DNA of 64,000 nucleotides from Myoxocephalus aenaeus (lineage: Eukaryota; Chordata; Actinopteri; Perciformes; Cottidae): positions 5,378,501 to 5,442,500 of the forward strand of contig JBAMJR010000013.1 of NCBI GenBank assembly GCA_038501785.1, in the 5' to 3' direction. The notes beneath the pieces were generated by a model. That model searched no databases. It was not told the origin of the DNA and saw only the letters and a program-made list of their open reading frames with translations. Positions 24,395 to 39,900 of the stretch are shown piece by piece; position 1 is the stretch's first letter, and each line of letters starts with the position of its first letter. Made by a program: the position numbers and the translations under genes.

Positions 24395-27300
24395 GGAGTA
24401 GAGTCTTGTGAAAAAGGCAGGACAGGGCAGGATATAAAAATGGGTAGTTCTCCCACAGGGAACACTATTCATAGCCGTGTAAATAAACTCATTAGAATAC
24501 CAGGAAGTCAACCTCCGCCTGACTGATTTGGATAGACATTTCTGTTTGTGTGCAAGAATCAGGGAAGTGATACAATGCTAGGCAACTTTCATGGAATAAG
24601 GAAAGTGTAGTAACATGTTGACATTGTCTTTTACTAAAACAAATTTCAATAATTTGGATTTTTGCAAATTAGTCTTTCTTGTGAAAGGGACATTGGCATG
24701 TAAATGGATGTAAGTACATATATGAATTTAAATATCACAAATACACACTTTCACAACTCTTTTGGGAATAAATGTATCATTTATTAGCTGTATCTTATCT
24801 CAAATAAAGAGATATCTATAAAATAATTTAGTTTAGTTCTAATTAATCAAAATGAAATGACCACTGTTGTAGGGTGTATACATATATAAATATAAATATA
24901 CGGTATATGTATGGATCAAAATAATTTTACAATCGAAAATCATCATACCAACAACTTACTCAGACAGACAGGAAAAAGCGGAGAAAAAAAGTGAATTTGA
25001 GGCAGTGGAGTGGGTGTTGTTACAATGATTGAGTCTTTTACTGCCAGATCAGAGGCCTGTCAAAATACCGAGGGCCCCCCAGGACCCCCTGGAGATACTG
25101 GTTTGTAGGAAAAGAAGAGAATCGGGGGCTGGGGGGTGCAAGTGGGGATGGTTCGGATGAGGGGGAAAGAAGGAAGTGTGTAAGTCTCAGTAGACATTTT
25201 TCATGAGAAGAACAAATGCAAAAATGTTCCTTTTCATGTTGCGTAAAAAGATGATTGTGATGGTTATAACTGACTTTTCCCTATTATACATTTGCTGGAA
25301 AAAAGTTTGGACAAAAACGTAGTTATACCCAAAATGTCTTAGATTAGAACTTCTGGGCTGTCAGGATAAGGATGTTCAGCTTTTTTTGCAGGATTATTGA
25401 TCGTCTCCTGTCCTTTCCTGTGCACTTTTCTTCTTTTTCTCCTCTGATCTCATTCTCGTCTTCATCCTCGGCTTTCCTTCCCCCTTTCCAGTACGCTCTG
25501 AGAGATAAACTGCAAATGACCTTGTTTCCCCACCCTTATCATTTTCTTTGTTTCCTTTGTTGTTACATTTTCAGCAACATCTCACGGCAGCTCAAGAGAC
25601 AAGATGATCGGAGAGGAAAAGCGAGAAACAGAGGGATGCTACGGAGGAGAAAATAAAGAGAAAAGCAAGCATATGTCTAACGGTGGAGGGGGATTTAAAA
25701 CCCCTCCTGGACTTAATACCATATAAGAAAGCAGAAAACACACGCTCGAACAGAAGGAAGTATAAATACACCGGAGAGAAAATAAAGTCTACCCCCATTC
25801 TCGTTTTAGTTTCCCTTCCATCGTTCATTCTTCTGACCTCTAAATAACCAGGGCTGTGTAGTCTCTTGTTTTTAGAGCTCCCGAGGGAAGAACAAGGTGG
25901 ATGAGGAGGAGAGCTGAACCGATACTGTACATGTGGGCAGGACAGAGTGGGAGGACTTTACCTCTGACTGTGTTACCAGGGACAATTCCCAGGGTGTCTC
26001 TGGGAGAAGTCAGACCAAAGCAGGCCAGCATAGGTGTTTGAAATACAATTTTTAAATGTGACATTTGCTATCCTCTGGATGGATGTGATGAAGTTTTAAT
26101 CAATACTACTCAGGTGGTCTGAGGGAATCCATTAACCTAAATTGATTCAAGTGTGACATTTTGATTTGATTCCAGTCGAGCATGCACGGCTCTTACTCTG
26201 AAATCGTAATTTGTATTACTATCTAGTCTTTCAGTTTTATTTGAAATAATTTCGAAATAAGCTTACATTTGAACATATTCAATCTAAATTTAATTTAAAG
26301 GTATCCCCACCCTGTTTTCTATGCCACCTATTCAGCTTAAACAGTTGACATTTTAGATTTTCTCAGTTTCCTCAGCAGCCATGGCCCCTTTCTCCCAAGC
26401 CGCTCACCAGCAAACAGGTCAGCACTTGGTTCAACTCCATTTTCAGCCCAGACCTAACTACTGAAAATGAACCACATATCCATATTCTCCAGAAAGAATT
26501 TGTTAGAAAATGAATTACAGAGAGGAGTAATGTAATACATTTGATTTGTTGTTACAGGTTCACAAAAGGCTTGTCATTATTACTTTTATCTTAAGTTTAT
26601 TGCGTAAAAAAGCTCAAACGGACTTCATATGTAGCGGTGCATAACTGAACACTGCATATTAATGTTGATTGACATTCAAACGGAGTAGTAGTTTTATTCT
26701 AGCACTGGTTGCAGTCACTGTCAAGTTTTGTTGAACACAAAGAAACACATCTTTTAGTTTACAGACAGGACAACCTATGAGCTCATCTGTTTTAGACTCC
26801 CTGTAAGACCAATCGGATAGACAGCGGCTTCCAACCCTGACTGGGCTCCTGTTGGCCCATAATTAGTCTCTGACAGCCAACCTTGGCCCACTGACCCCCA
26901 GTCCCGCTTCATCCACATGCAGGGACAGTAAACTCTGACCAGGACCCACCCCCGAAGCCTCCAGATGCTCGGCTCTGGTCCCAGGCTTCGGTCTGGGCTT
27001 TGAGGAGGAGGAGGAGGTGCTCCATTAGCCAGCCAGGACAGCCCAGAGACAAACGAGGTGTGTGGAGCTGAGTGCAGCTGCTCCTGCTGTGCAACTGCCG
27101 CCACCACCACACACACACACACACACTCAGATACACACACACACACAGTTCTCATAAATCACCACAGCTGCCTCTGTCGGCCAGCCTGTGCTTGCCCGGT
27201 GTTAAAAGCCAATCAGGAAAATTACATACAAACTCCAAGGGACCTATTTTCACTTTCTTATGAAATCATTAGTCAATGTTATAAGCTTTGACGTCTACAT

Positions 27301-30253
27301 AATACTGCAGCCGTCTGCCGCAGTCCCATCGCCTGTACCCCTCACTGCGCAGAATTGACCACTGTACACGGGCTGCCCTGGTTCCCAATGGCCCCCTGGG
27401 AAAGAATGGAGGTCCCAATGGAAGGCTATGCAATGTGTCATAAGAACAAGGGGAGATGGAAAGAAGAAGAAGACTTTCGACTGCATTGCAAAAGGAAAGA
27501 TAAATAATGTGTGATAAATCAAGCTAATTTTCATGTACTACTACTACTACTCCCAGAGCTGATAGTGTATTGAACTGCAATAACCAATAATGCTGCACAA
27601 GGAAGGTATAACAGGAACTACTTCCAGAGTTAGATTGCCTAAAGCCAGGTGTTTGTTTGTCAGCTGTATGGGAACCAAAGCAGGAGGACTAAGAGGCAAG
27701 GAAACAGTAGCCAAACAAACAAATACAACAAAGAAAAGATACCTGGATGTTGTGTTGGCTGTGATTTTGAGGCTACCGGGGTTGCGAATGAGTTTATCCA
27801 GGATGCTGACGATCTGTTCAAATTTAGGCCGGTTATTCCTCTCTTTCTGCCAGCAGTCCAACATCAGCTGGTAAAGGGTAGCCGGGCAGTCCATGGGCGG
27901 GGGGAGGCGGTATCCCTCATCTACAGCCTTTATTACCTAGATGTAGGAAGGAAAACGCACAATTTGAGAAATGACATATGAGATTTGTTCAACGTCAAAA
28001 CAACATATAATATGCCAAAGTGCCCAACTGCATCTCTGGGACCACATTCTCTCGTTTCGCTCTGACGTGCCATAAACCTCTTCACAAAACCCATCTCATA
28101 TAAATCAGGTACTTTGACTTCCCATCCATAAAACTTGTCAAATGTGCAAAAATGGCAGCACTGCTGCAGGGGGTGGGTGTAACATGGCAGTACTCACATC
28201 CTGATTGGACATCTCCCAGTATGGCCGTTCCCCATATGACATCACTTCCCAGAGCACAATGCCATAACTCCAAGCGTCACTGGCTGAGGTAAACTTCCTG
28301 TAGGCAATGGCCTCTGGTGCTGTCCACCGGATAGGGATCTTACCTCCCTGAGAGACAGAGAGGAAAAGGAATATTAATCACTTGGACGGTCTTTCAGTCA
28401 GTCAGTGGCACAATCTTGCTGCATCGTCGTGTACTTTGGCTGATCAGGTGTGTACAATTCATAAAATGACACCACAAAATAACATCCTCAAACATGGATC
28501 ATCAGAACAGTGGGTGACAGCAAAAAATACTGCAAGTCTATACCTGATTTTTTCATAAACGTAATATTGGATGTATTACATGCCTACACACAGGTTTATG
28601 ATGCCGACATGTCCTGAAACCCCTTCAACCCCATTGTGGCTCTGTGAAACCATCTCAGTTTGAAAGTTACACTGATGTGCTCTTTCACAGTTGTGAATAT
28701 AAAGATTTAGACAAAAAGTACCGGCATCAACCTTAAAGAAAGAAAGAAAGAAAGACACAATATGAATCAAACCACACTACAACGTGTCCTGCATGTCCTC
28801 TCACTTCGGTGTCTGCAGCATTTGTCATTCTAGCAGCAAAGCAGGACAAATTAAGGAAATGGAGCTGGAGAAAGGAGGCCGATGGCAGCCAAAGCTAACA
28901 GAAACATTGGCCAAGCCACCCAGCTCTTGCCTGCTGCTGTGCACACTGAACCTCTCAAAAACACACGTATATAGTGCATGATCCGTAAAGAAACACTGGG
29001 GGACGGTGTGAGACATCAAAGAACACACGCAAGCACACTCATAGTTGCAGAAATGAACACAGGTGCACACAGAAACCGAACGACACACACACTGGTCTCA
29101 CACTAATACGGTACCACCTGCTCCCCAAGAGTGCACAGTGTGTAAACACTACACACTCACATCAGACTTTAACGCACACAAACACACAAACAAAGTAAAA
29201 CTATGTGTTTTGCCTTCAAATTTGTGGCCAGACAACTTCTGGAGAGGGAAATGTGAGCGCTTGTGTGGAGCATTGTCAGTTACGGTAACATGAGAACGTT
29301 TATTTTTCCGTCTTATTATTTTAGATTATGTATTTCTGGGAGAAAAGGCAAACGGCACACTGAATGTTTATTTGACAAGCAATTCTCAGCCAGCAAATTA
29401 TACAGTGTTTAAACTCATGGCCTGCACCACAGGATCCCATGATGAAAATGACCACACACACACGCTGCACAATAACAGATGAATGCCTCAAGGGTGGCGT
29501 GTCAACTGATAATGTTTCATTTTGTGACATGCGATTCATGACGTGAAAAAAAGTGAAATCTCCTCTGTCATCTGGTCTTCCAAGACGTTGATACTTTGAG
29601 GCTTTGTATATGTAGCTGTAAATTATTCCTTGCTTGTGCATTGTGTTGTGAGAAAGATCCAAAGCACAGTTTAGTAAAGTTGAAGTGGAAACTCCATTCA
29701 TGTTTTTGGTAAATCAAATCCATTGCTGGGCGAGCTGCTGTTGTTGTTGTTCAGATTTGAGTGGCATCATCTTAAAAGTTAAGAGAGTTGATGCCAAGTT
29801 GCAAATTGAAATAAAGTAGGTTGAAGCAGTAAATATGGCAGGAGACATGGGCCAGAACATGTGACAATAGGATGGTACATGTCTCAAACTGTCTTGTTGG
29901 TACAAACCATTTTTCAATTACAACAAACTTTTAAATGTGAGATCGGTTGTCATTAAAAATAAGTGCATGTGTTCCCTTATTGGATTATGCATTTGTGCCA
30001 CTTATGAGGAACAACACATTCTGTAGAGCCTCAGAATGGTTTGACATTGCAGTCAGTACAGACCACATGGAGAAGACTGACACCCAAACAGCAAAAATGA
30101 CTTTGTTATTGCACCCAAAATACGTCATTTGGTGAGACTGGGCTTGTCTTATCACATCTCTGCTTTTATTTATGTGTTCATCTCCGCTGCCTTGGTAGGA
30201 GAATGGAAGAAAGAAGAATTGTGTCTGTTTGCCGAGATAACCTGAGTATGCAG

Positions 30254-30330
<77 letters not shown>

Positions 30331-32481
30331 CAAAGACCAAGATGAGAGGACAGAGGCGTTAATGTGGAGCCAATTTCATAACAATCTACATTATCATGTG
30401 TCTGTGCATGAAGACAAGAACATGGATCATCATTGCTGTTTGGTGTTCTGTTCATTCTTGCTGGAGAATAAATATTGTGATTCATAAAAGGAACAGGGGA
30501 TGCTGAAGTTAATGTATTGAGTATCATAATCCATTGTTGCGGGTGATTTATGTGCCTTTTTCAGGAACACTTTCCTTGGAAAGATGGTTTGATGGGTCAG
30601 TGCCCAACATATTAGTTCATGCTCTCATTTGTGTCCGTAGAGTGTGTTTGTGCTGCAGCTCACCCTGGTGGTGTAAGCAGCCTCCGGGTCGTCCTCCAGG
30701 ACTCGGGACAGGCCGAAGTCGGACACTTTACACACCAGGTTGCTGTTGACCAGGATGTTTCGAGCCGCCAGGTCTCGGTGCACGTAGCCCATGTCTGACA
30801 GATACTTCATGCCCGAGGCGATGCCACGCAGCATGCCAACCAGCTGGATGCCTGTAAACTGGGCATCATGCTTCTAAAAGAAAGACGAAAGGAAGAAAGG
30901 AACGAACTTTTAGAGTATATGACATGAAACACAAAGGAAGTCTGACCTTTCTGAATATTTGCGTGAAATGAAACCTTTCTACATTAGTAGCCAAAGCATT
31001 TCAATTAACCTTTAAAAACCACCTTTGACATTCGGTACCTCATCTTCAACATCACTGTGAAATACCAGGATTCAGAGACACAATAATATATGGAAATTAG
31101 GATCATACCAATATATTACAATAAATCTATGTATCCATCTACCTATCCATCCGTCGTAGTTTGGGCACTGGGCTCCATTTAGCATGCGAGTGAGTAGTTT
31201 GTCTATTTCCACCTGTATTTCCTCAATTTGCTCCTTACATTCACTGGTTTGCTCCGTGATGGCCAAAGGCCACGTCATTTGCCCGATGAGTGTAAGACGA
31301 GTGTGTTTTCCTTTGAAAATCAACTGGGACCACCCCACCTCACAATTTCGTCGGGAGCAATTAGTGGCCAGACCACCTGGCTTTGTCACTTCAAAGCTTT
31401 GCAGATCCAGAACACTGACGTAAGCTACAATGCATACGCTATGCATGTGCATGTGTGTGTTTGCACACGGGACACCGTTTCGATGATGGAGTGCAGGCCT
31501 TTGGGAAAATGTCAGGAAACAACAGCTACTGCTCCTTCATGAGTCTGGAGACTGTGCAGACACATGTGGAAAAGGGCTAAAAAAAGGCATCAGTACACAT
31601 GCCTTCATGCCAGTGTTGTGGTTTGGATGTTGTGCTTTGACTAATTTCAGTGAGGCAGGTCAGTTCCTCTTTAAGAGACAGAGGCATGGCATGACTCACA
31701 TTCTCTCCTGGCCAGAACAGCAGTGGGGATACAGTTCATGCAACTGTGTCATTTGATAAGTTCTGTATGGAAAGTTTGGCAGAGTCAGAACGGCTCAAAT
31801 GAACCAATATCAGATCCAGTATTTAATGATTCATAGAGATGCCATAACGTGTTTTTCTTAAAACCGGTGAGAAAATACTAATTATATATAATTATAACAC
31901 TAAAAAATATATCTGGTCGTGCTGTTTAACTGATCTCTGACTGAAGGACACAGACCTTTTCAATAAAAAACAGACTGAATACGATGTTTTTGCTGTGTGA
32001 AACTGATGCCACGTCTGGTAACGTTAGATATAATCTTTGTTTAAAAAACAAAAACATATTGAAAACAGAGGACAGCTTTTAAGCCTTGTTACATCTAGAT
32101 CAGCACATCGTTTTACTCCCCCCCTCCCTCCTCTGATGTTACTCTCTTACTCCATGTGATCACCGAGTCCTGCACTTTGAAGGTAAATAGCTGGACTTTA
32201 GTTAGAGTTTAGTTTAGTTTTTTAACATCAGTTTGAACTAAATTATTCAGCATTTGAGAACTGCAACCTGTGCAGACTGATGTCATTTTTTTAAATGTAA
32301 AGGCAAAGAGCGACAAAGGGACCTGATGTGGGACATAGACTGTGTTGTACAGGTGCAATACATTTTTTTCAGCACATTAAGTTGTTCCCTGGTGTTCCTT
32401 AATCCTCAGATAGCCATCGAGTTGGTGTTCCCCAAACTTCCTCAGGGTCTGTACCACTGAGATGCATCATGATCCATTTCT

Positions 32482-32532
<51 letters not shown>

Positions 32533-33811
32533 GGGAGGTGTTAATACTCACTCTCAAGAAACTGTCCAGGGATCCGTTTTCCATGTATTCCGTGACAATC
32601 ATGACGGGTTTACCTGTAACAGAGGGGGATTTTTTTCAATTGTCGGTCACAGCACTAAACAAAAGACACGCATAGCCCAACCCCATATTCACTTCAGATT
32701 TATTCTCTGAAACTGTTGTGAGTCAACAGGGAGGGCTGTAACTTGACTTAAAGCAGACGTACACAGGCCCTGATCAGGACCAGGTTGAGCTGTTTTCACC
32801 CCCCCACACACACACACACACACACAACAGAATAAAATGATCCTAGTCATTGTTTAAGGGTCCCGGCAGGTCACCTGTCAAATTGTGACATCTTTATTTC
32901 AGTGGAAGATCTGGCTGTAAATCCACGCCGCCTGCTCTCATCTGTACCTGATCAGACTACGGCCATCACAAGGTTTATTACAGGAGGGGAAAGGAAAAAA
33001 AAAAATCTTTAAGAAACCTTTAAATCAGCCATTGTTAAATGAACAGCTTCGGTGTCAGGACTTGTTTGTGTCCCAGATGGCTTTGTTCTCCCTGCTTCAC
33101 TCTTGACTTACCACCAGCCGTATGCCTCTTCTCCATTTTATTCAGATTAATGGACCCACCTCCCTCCTCCCCCTGCCCTCTTTCAGTCCCGACCTACCTT
33201 TCCTCTATCATCCCTGTCTCTCTTTCACAATCCTTTTCCTTCTTTCCCTCGTGCATGTATTCATGCGAACCCTCCCCACATCTGGCAAGACACAGACTTC
33301 TTTTTTTCTTTAAGGGAATGACACGGGGCTGAGCGGAGAGGGTGATGGAATGGGGTTTTAAAAGAAATAAATCTAATACTCTCATTGGAAGAAAAAAAAA
33401 GTAAAGTAAATGTGCCAAGACAGAGAGTGTGTTGACTTCAATCAGGGTTGTTTCACAATGACGTATGCTTTTTTGCTACTCTAAAAGAGATGTAACTCTC
33501 CTAAGAGCATGAGTTATCTCAATAGCTGCAAAATTGTTCTCTTACTAGTAAAAGTAAAAACTCTCCCATCATTGAAACACAGTCACAGCTACAGTTAAAC
33601 ACCCTCCACCCACACCCAGCATCCCTAAAAGGCTGTGATGGATCGCTCCGTTTACCAGCGGACGGCTTTTATAGTCTCAGACGGGAACACACACACCTCC
33701 CTCCTGTCTTCCGCCCTCTTCCCTTCCCTCTTTCTCTCTGTTCTCAACATTGGCAGCAAAGATAAAGGCCCCTAAGCCCTTTTATTCTGTGAACACAAGT
33801 GTGAGTGAGCG

Positions 33812-33886
<75 letters not shown>

Positions 33887-33998
33887 CCACAAATATGCAG
33901 GCTGTGGATCAGCCAAAAGCAGCAGCAAGGTAAATGGGGTGTGAAAGTCTCAGGATTATTAAGAATTAACAGGAGCAGCTTAATAAATCACCCTACAG

Positions 33999-34048
<50 letters not shown>

Positions 34049-36931
34049 ATGTGTGTAGGTGTGTGTCTGTGTGTGAGAGCATATCAAATGGACCTCCTAA
34101 AACTATGCCATGAACTCATGCTGTTAAAGCTAAAGCTCACGCACATGTGTTCAGGGTATCCCCTCAAATGTCATGTGTATACCCACACACACACACCCAC
34201 ACACACACACTCATAATAATGAATATTGGGCTTCCCCTATTAGTCTAAAATAAGCAAATGAAACCACAGTCTTGTGTTATTGCAGCATTTTTCATCATCT
34301 GGACATTAATATGAAGAGTGTTGTACTGTAAGATGTATAGAGGCAAACAGTTTAATGATGAAGGATCGCAGACATAAAAACTCTTTCATTTTCAGGATCC
34401 TTAAGTATTCAAGGCTGAATAACAAGGAGGTAAGAACAAAGCGGAATCTGTCAGTGAATGTGCTTTCGAAAAAGTGTAAAAAAAAAAAAAATTATATATA
34501 TATTCAAATGTAAAAAATGATACTCTGGGTACAAAACCTTGCTCTTTCTAATTCTGGTTTTACAGAACATTTTCACTATATTCACTTCCCTTTCATTTTA
34601 ACTGATTTCCAGAACTTTCACAGAAAAGGTATGTGCTAATTTAAACGTAAATATCATTATTATTATTACGATGATTACTATCTATTTATTTTTTGTATGT
34701 TTGTGATCTTGTCAGTGGTCACTCGAAAAAAAACAATGACTCGTTAAGGGTTTTTATCATCGACAAAAACTGCAACTGAAAAAGGAAATGATGAGAAACA
34801 GAAAAGGACGGATGATTAAAATAATCAACACAATATGGCCCGAGTGTCCTGTCTTCTGCGGTTTGTACATTACATTGTAATTACTTTATCCCTTTGCAAT
34901 GCTGTTTTTGATTAGAATAAGTCATGCTAGTAAGTCACTGAAGTCAAATGCCGGAAATCCCAGAGTCAGGCAGCCATTAAGGCATTGAGATGAGACAGAA
35001 AAGGAGAGCTGAAGAAAAGAAGAAGGAAGTCAGGAATGTTCTCCTTGTATTCCATTCTACTCTTTAGAATAACCACACTGCCTCACTGGCAGAACTACTT
35101 AACTAGCCTGGTGCCGCAGGGAGAGACGGAGGCCAGGCCCGTTTCTCAGCGACAAAGTTCAGAGTCATTATTTCCTTCTTCTGCAGTCATTCCCTTTTAA
35201 AGAGGCCTTCTGTGTGCTAATGATAGTCTTATAAAGAGGCCCAGAGGGGAGCGACTCAGAGATATGGATTTATGCCCGCTTTGGACACAGGCTTTGATCA
35301 AAGCACATTGATCTGCAGAGATTTACACCACGGCAACTCAATAAAACTCCTGCTCTCTTTCACAAAAGTGTCGGACACTTTAGAGCCATTTGTCAAAAAC
35401 AAATGCAAATCCGGAATCAGTAAAAAGACTCCCCGGAGAAAGTGAATCTGTAGTGTGAATGAGAACCCTATCTCTGTTATCTCTTAGCATCCCCGATACT
35501 ATTCTACTCTTTAGTGTTCTATTCTATTATAATTTTTTTGTACTTTGCTTAAAACAGTGTTGCCAATTGTCTCCCAAAATGTTTATTTAATTGTATTTAA
35601 TTTGAAGGGAAAATCCTAATTAATTAAAAAGAACAAATCATTGAATGTGTTCATAATAATAGTTAATTCCTTTCAATATTCTTTTATGTCATGAGTCATG
35701 ATGCACTTACTGCGTGTCACCACCCCCTCCAGCCTGATGATGTTGGGGTGGTCAAACTGTCCCATGATTGACGCCTCTGCGAGGAAGTCCCGCCTCTGCT
35801 TGTCTGTGAATCCTCCTTTAAGAGTCTTGATGGCCACACAGATCTCCTTCTTGCTCGGCATCTTCAGGCGACCACTGCACACCTCACCAAACTCACCTAA
35901 AGATGGATGCAGGGAAGATGCAACAACACAAAACGTTCTTTAATGTTTTTGTTTTTTTCATCTCACACATATATATCTCAGGATTTGCCTTACTTCAAAA
36001 AAAAGTGCACTTTTGGAAATCCATCAGAAATGAAGATGTATATGCCTTTTGAAAACCAACCTATGTTTAGGCCTCTGCTCGGAAATTGCATACCCAAACT
36101 AAAAAGCATGTATCTTTGCAACCACTAGGGCTATTTGAATAATTTTGCTGTTATAATAAAAGGCTACACATGTGAAATGTTGTTCAGATGCAGCTGTAGG
36201 GTCTAACTCTAACCGAAATCATAGCACAATATGTCTGTGACATTTGAACTTTCTCATGTACCAAACATTTCACTTGTATATTACTTATGGTTTTCATTAC
36301 GTACATCCAAATACAGAAGTGTTGGGCTTTTTTTCATAAAACAAGCTATGATTTACATGATCATGCTAACTTTACACTCGCCACCTCCATTGAGCCGCTG
36401 CAACAAAAAGAGAAGCCATGTTCAAACTGTCATCCATTTCTAAAGGATGTTTGAAGTCACTCAACCCGTGGTGAGCTTTGTTTCGCCCCTGAGATCATTG
36501 CTAACAAGCTGAGCATGGGGCAGAAGTTATGTACGGTACGTGCAGTTCTGATCTAGAATCGTGGTTTCACAGTTTTTTAAGGTGTCACGATGTACGAGTT
36601 AGCAGATGTAATGAACACTGAGAGTCAAAGACGAAGAGCCGATCAAAGAGGGTGTTAATGATTACCCTGTCATTACTTAACTCCAATTAATCAGGGAAAG
36701 TATTTGTTGATTTTGGGATCCTTGCATATGTATGTGTTATGACCGCTAATTATAGTAATGACACCATGTGTAGCAATACACTTTGAAACGGATCCACCCG
36801 AATCCACGCTCCAAATAACAACGCGGACAGCAAAGGGATCTTTCAAATGTCCTACAGTGTCCTATTAAAACGCAGCGTGACTCAACATCCACTCTGGGAG
36901 AGATCAATTAGCATTCCTCGCTGGTGAGAGG

Positions 36932-36967
<36 letters not shown>

Positions 36968-39900
36968 ACCTCAGCCCATGCCTGTGTCTGTCTGTGTGTG
37001 CTTTGTGAGTTTCACCAGGTACTGTAAGCTCTGTAGGCAGGCTCACCACTTCAAAAGGCAGCCAGTCCAGGGATTTGGCTGCACTGTATGGATGAGTGCA
37101 GTGTGTATATCTGTGTGTACGTACTCCCGTGTGAGTAACTTTTACCGCATAATGTACACGCATATAATGCGCTCATTCGGGGGTGATGTCAGAGCTAAGA
37201 CATGTGCCGATCTCTCTCAGTCCAGTACAATCATCTCCCACAGCGGCTTTGGATCAGAGAGCACGGGTCAAACCTTGGACTTAAAGCAGCGGGGTCTGGA
37301 AAAACTTAAGCCAGCCTAATTACAACCTGTCTAAATACCAAACGCATGCCTGTTCTTCTGGCCCTCAGCAGTGGACAGAGGAGCCAGGCCAAGGCACCTT
37401 TTTTCATGTGGTCACTCTGAAAGAGAAGATCTCGCTCTAATAAGGCTTGATTAGGGACACACTTCTTTCCTGCTCTGAGGTATCCAACTTTGATGTTAAA
37501 TGCTGACCCATGTAAGCAGAGCGGCGCGTGCGTTCTGTCTTTTAACACACAATCACCGATTGGCAAGAAGATCAAAGTCTTGTTTAATGGAGACAGATGG
37601 GGATGGAGGAGGACAAAGTAAGTTGTGAATTGTTTGGAGTGCTCATGCGGTTTCATAAAAGTACAAATAAAAAATGTGTTTTACATCGTGGCTTAAGCTT
37701 TAATGACCACCTGCAGTGTTCACTTTGAATTGACTTCACATAAAATAGATTAAGAGTAGAGAGTTGAAGTCCCACTCCCTAAACTAGCTGCTAGCATATA
37801 CTGTGCAACTCATTTGGCTTTCTCATAGAGGGTTTCATGCTTTTTCTAAAAAACAACAACAACATGGTCTGATGGTTTTCTGCCTATTTTCGAATTTATG
37901 CTGTGTCTACTACTGTATTGGTTGCTAAAACAACTTTCAGGAGCAACAACACTGTGTGTCCCAGAAATAATAAGTGTTGAAGCCTCAGGGGAGCTGCTTA
38001 ATGCAAACAAAAGAATCATCCTTTTGTCTTCAAGGTCTAAATGAACAAAGGTGTGATTCTTAAGCTAAGTGCAGCATCGAACTGTCCAAACAGAGTTTGC
38101 CCCAAGTGGTTCCCGATCATCTAGCACCTAAAGTGTGTTGTTGTTGTTGTGAAGCGAGGCAATTATTGGATTTCCTTATTTGCTTTCCAGCACAGATGAA
38201 AATAGACTATACACAATGTGATGTTGAACTTCATGTAAGTATGGAGAGGCACTACAATAAATATACTTTGTCTCGGCGATGCACTGTGCGCATTAAAAAT
38301 GCATAGTTTACTGTAGTGTGGCCTTCTTTGTGTGTGAGGGTATTAGGGTTCAACTGATACTGGTTCATGAGGGATTATACACATTGTGGTATTAATTACA
38401 TATATTATGAATTTCCCCTCATGTTGTCCATTCATTCTATTTTTTCTCTCTTCTTTATGCCTGCGACATTGTCCTGTAATTACTGCGTATTTGTGTAAAA
38501 TGAATATTTCCCTTTAAAATTAAATTGAGATACAGGGATTCCCATAGAGAGTCAGAGTAGTGTTAATAGATTCTATAATAAATAAATAAAACACTTAATA
38601 TTAGAAATAGACACTGACTTGATGAGCCAATACTTGTGCATTGTGACCATACACATATATATTCATATGCTTTGTGTGTGCTATATAGTATGAAACATGC
38701 ATTGTGGAGTGTAGCGTAGTCCAGTGTGGATTCAGGCATTAAACTCTCAGGCCGGTCTGACAGCTTTACAGTGTGGAGGGCTGGTGGGACTCTGGAGGCC
38801 GGCCTGCTGTTATGGGCTGTGTGCTTTAGTCTCCATCTATTCTGCCTGCACTCAACATGAATCACAATGCATTACCCTCCCGTCGGCACTCCCGCTCAAG
38901 TTATCAGGCAGTACATGAAAAGAGAAGTGGGTGCGTGTTTTTACTGTTGCAATCATTAGACTTAGTTCAGAAAGAAGAGAATGAAGAGGAAAAAGATGAA
39001 GGACAGAAAGAGGAGAGGAAGCAATGAAGCAAGTGAAGGTGAGCAGAACAACTTCTAATGTCCCCGTCTCTCCCTCTATCATAGAGGAGAGCTGGGAAGA
39101 AGGGACATCACGCTGGGGCATTAAATGCTTTCTCGTTCCCAGCTGTGCAGTATATGGCACACAGTTAAACTAGCCTGCTGCTATGAAAATGTAGATATAT
39201 GGGAGCTCTCTATGTACCTCGTTTTTTTTTCTATATGTGGTTGAGTACTTGGTGTGTCTTTGTCATTTAAACAGAGCATGAACGAGTACAAAAGTTACTG
39301 TGAGGTGAGAGCGAAAGGAGAGGCCCGGGAGAGAAAGAAACCATTAATGTCTATTCATAAACGTTCTATTTTTTTCACTTTTTGATGTGGAGTGACTTTG
39401 TTTTCTGCACTGATGAACATTTCCTTTGATGACCTCAGCAAACCGTTGATCTGAGCACATGCACTATAATTTACACCCACACCTTATGCAGTGAGGCAAT
39501 AGCTAATTGCTTATGTATCTAAAAATCCAGTTTTAATTAGGACTATATAATAATTTTACTCAATACTAGTGAAGGTCTGCTATAGTCTGCAGATTTTCGT
39601 AAAAGTCCCCGATACATTCCAGTCCAACAGACTGACAGAAAATGACAACTTTATCCACACAGGTTTTCAGAGAGTCAACGCTTGAAATGAAATGAACTGA
39701 TAGAAGCGGATTTTCTTGTTGTGTAGTGTTAGTTTGCCTTCCCATGCCTGAAATGACCTGCATGGCGTCTGTGTACACAGCAAAGTGCGGTCAAGCTTTT
39801 TTCCTTTGTCCGTCCTCACCTGCTCCCACCACTTTGTCGATGGCGATGCAGGAGGCGTCCAGCTCCTTCGCAAACTCGTGCACAGCCTGGCTCGGGTCCT

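Larger units (their letters stand above)
32614..35710 (-). other. epha3: epha3 intron 11
   Basis: 3097 bp. Holds short CA tracts (32805-32826, 34180-34211) and two long GT tracts (33816-33885, 34001-34043). No exon recognised. Confidence 0.88.
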
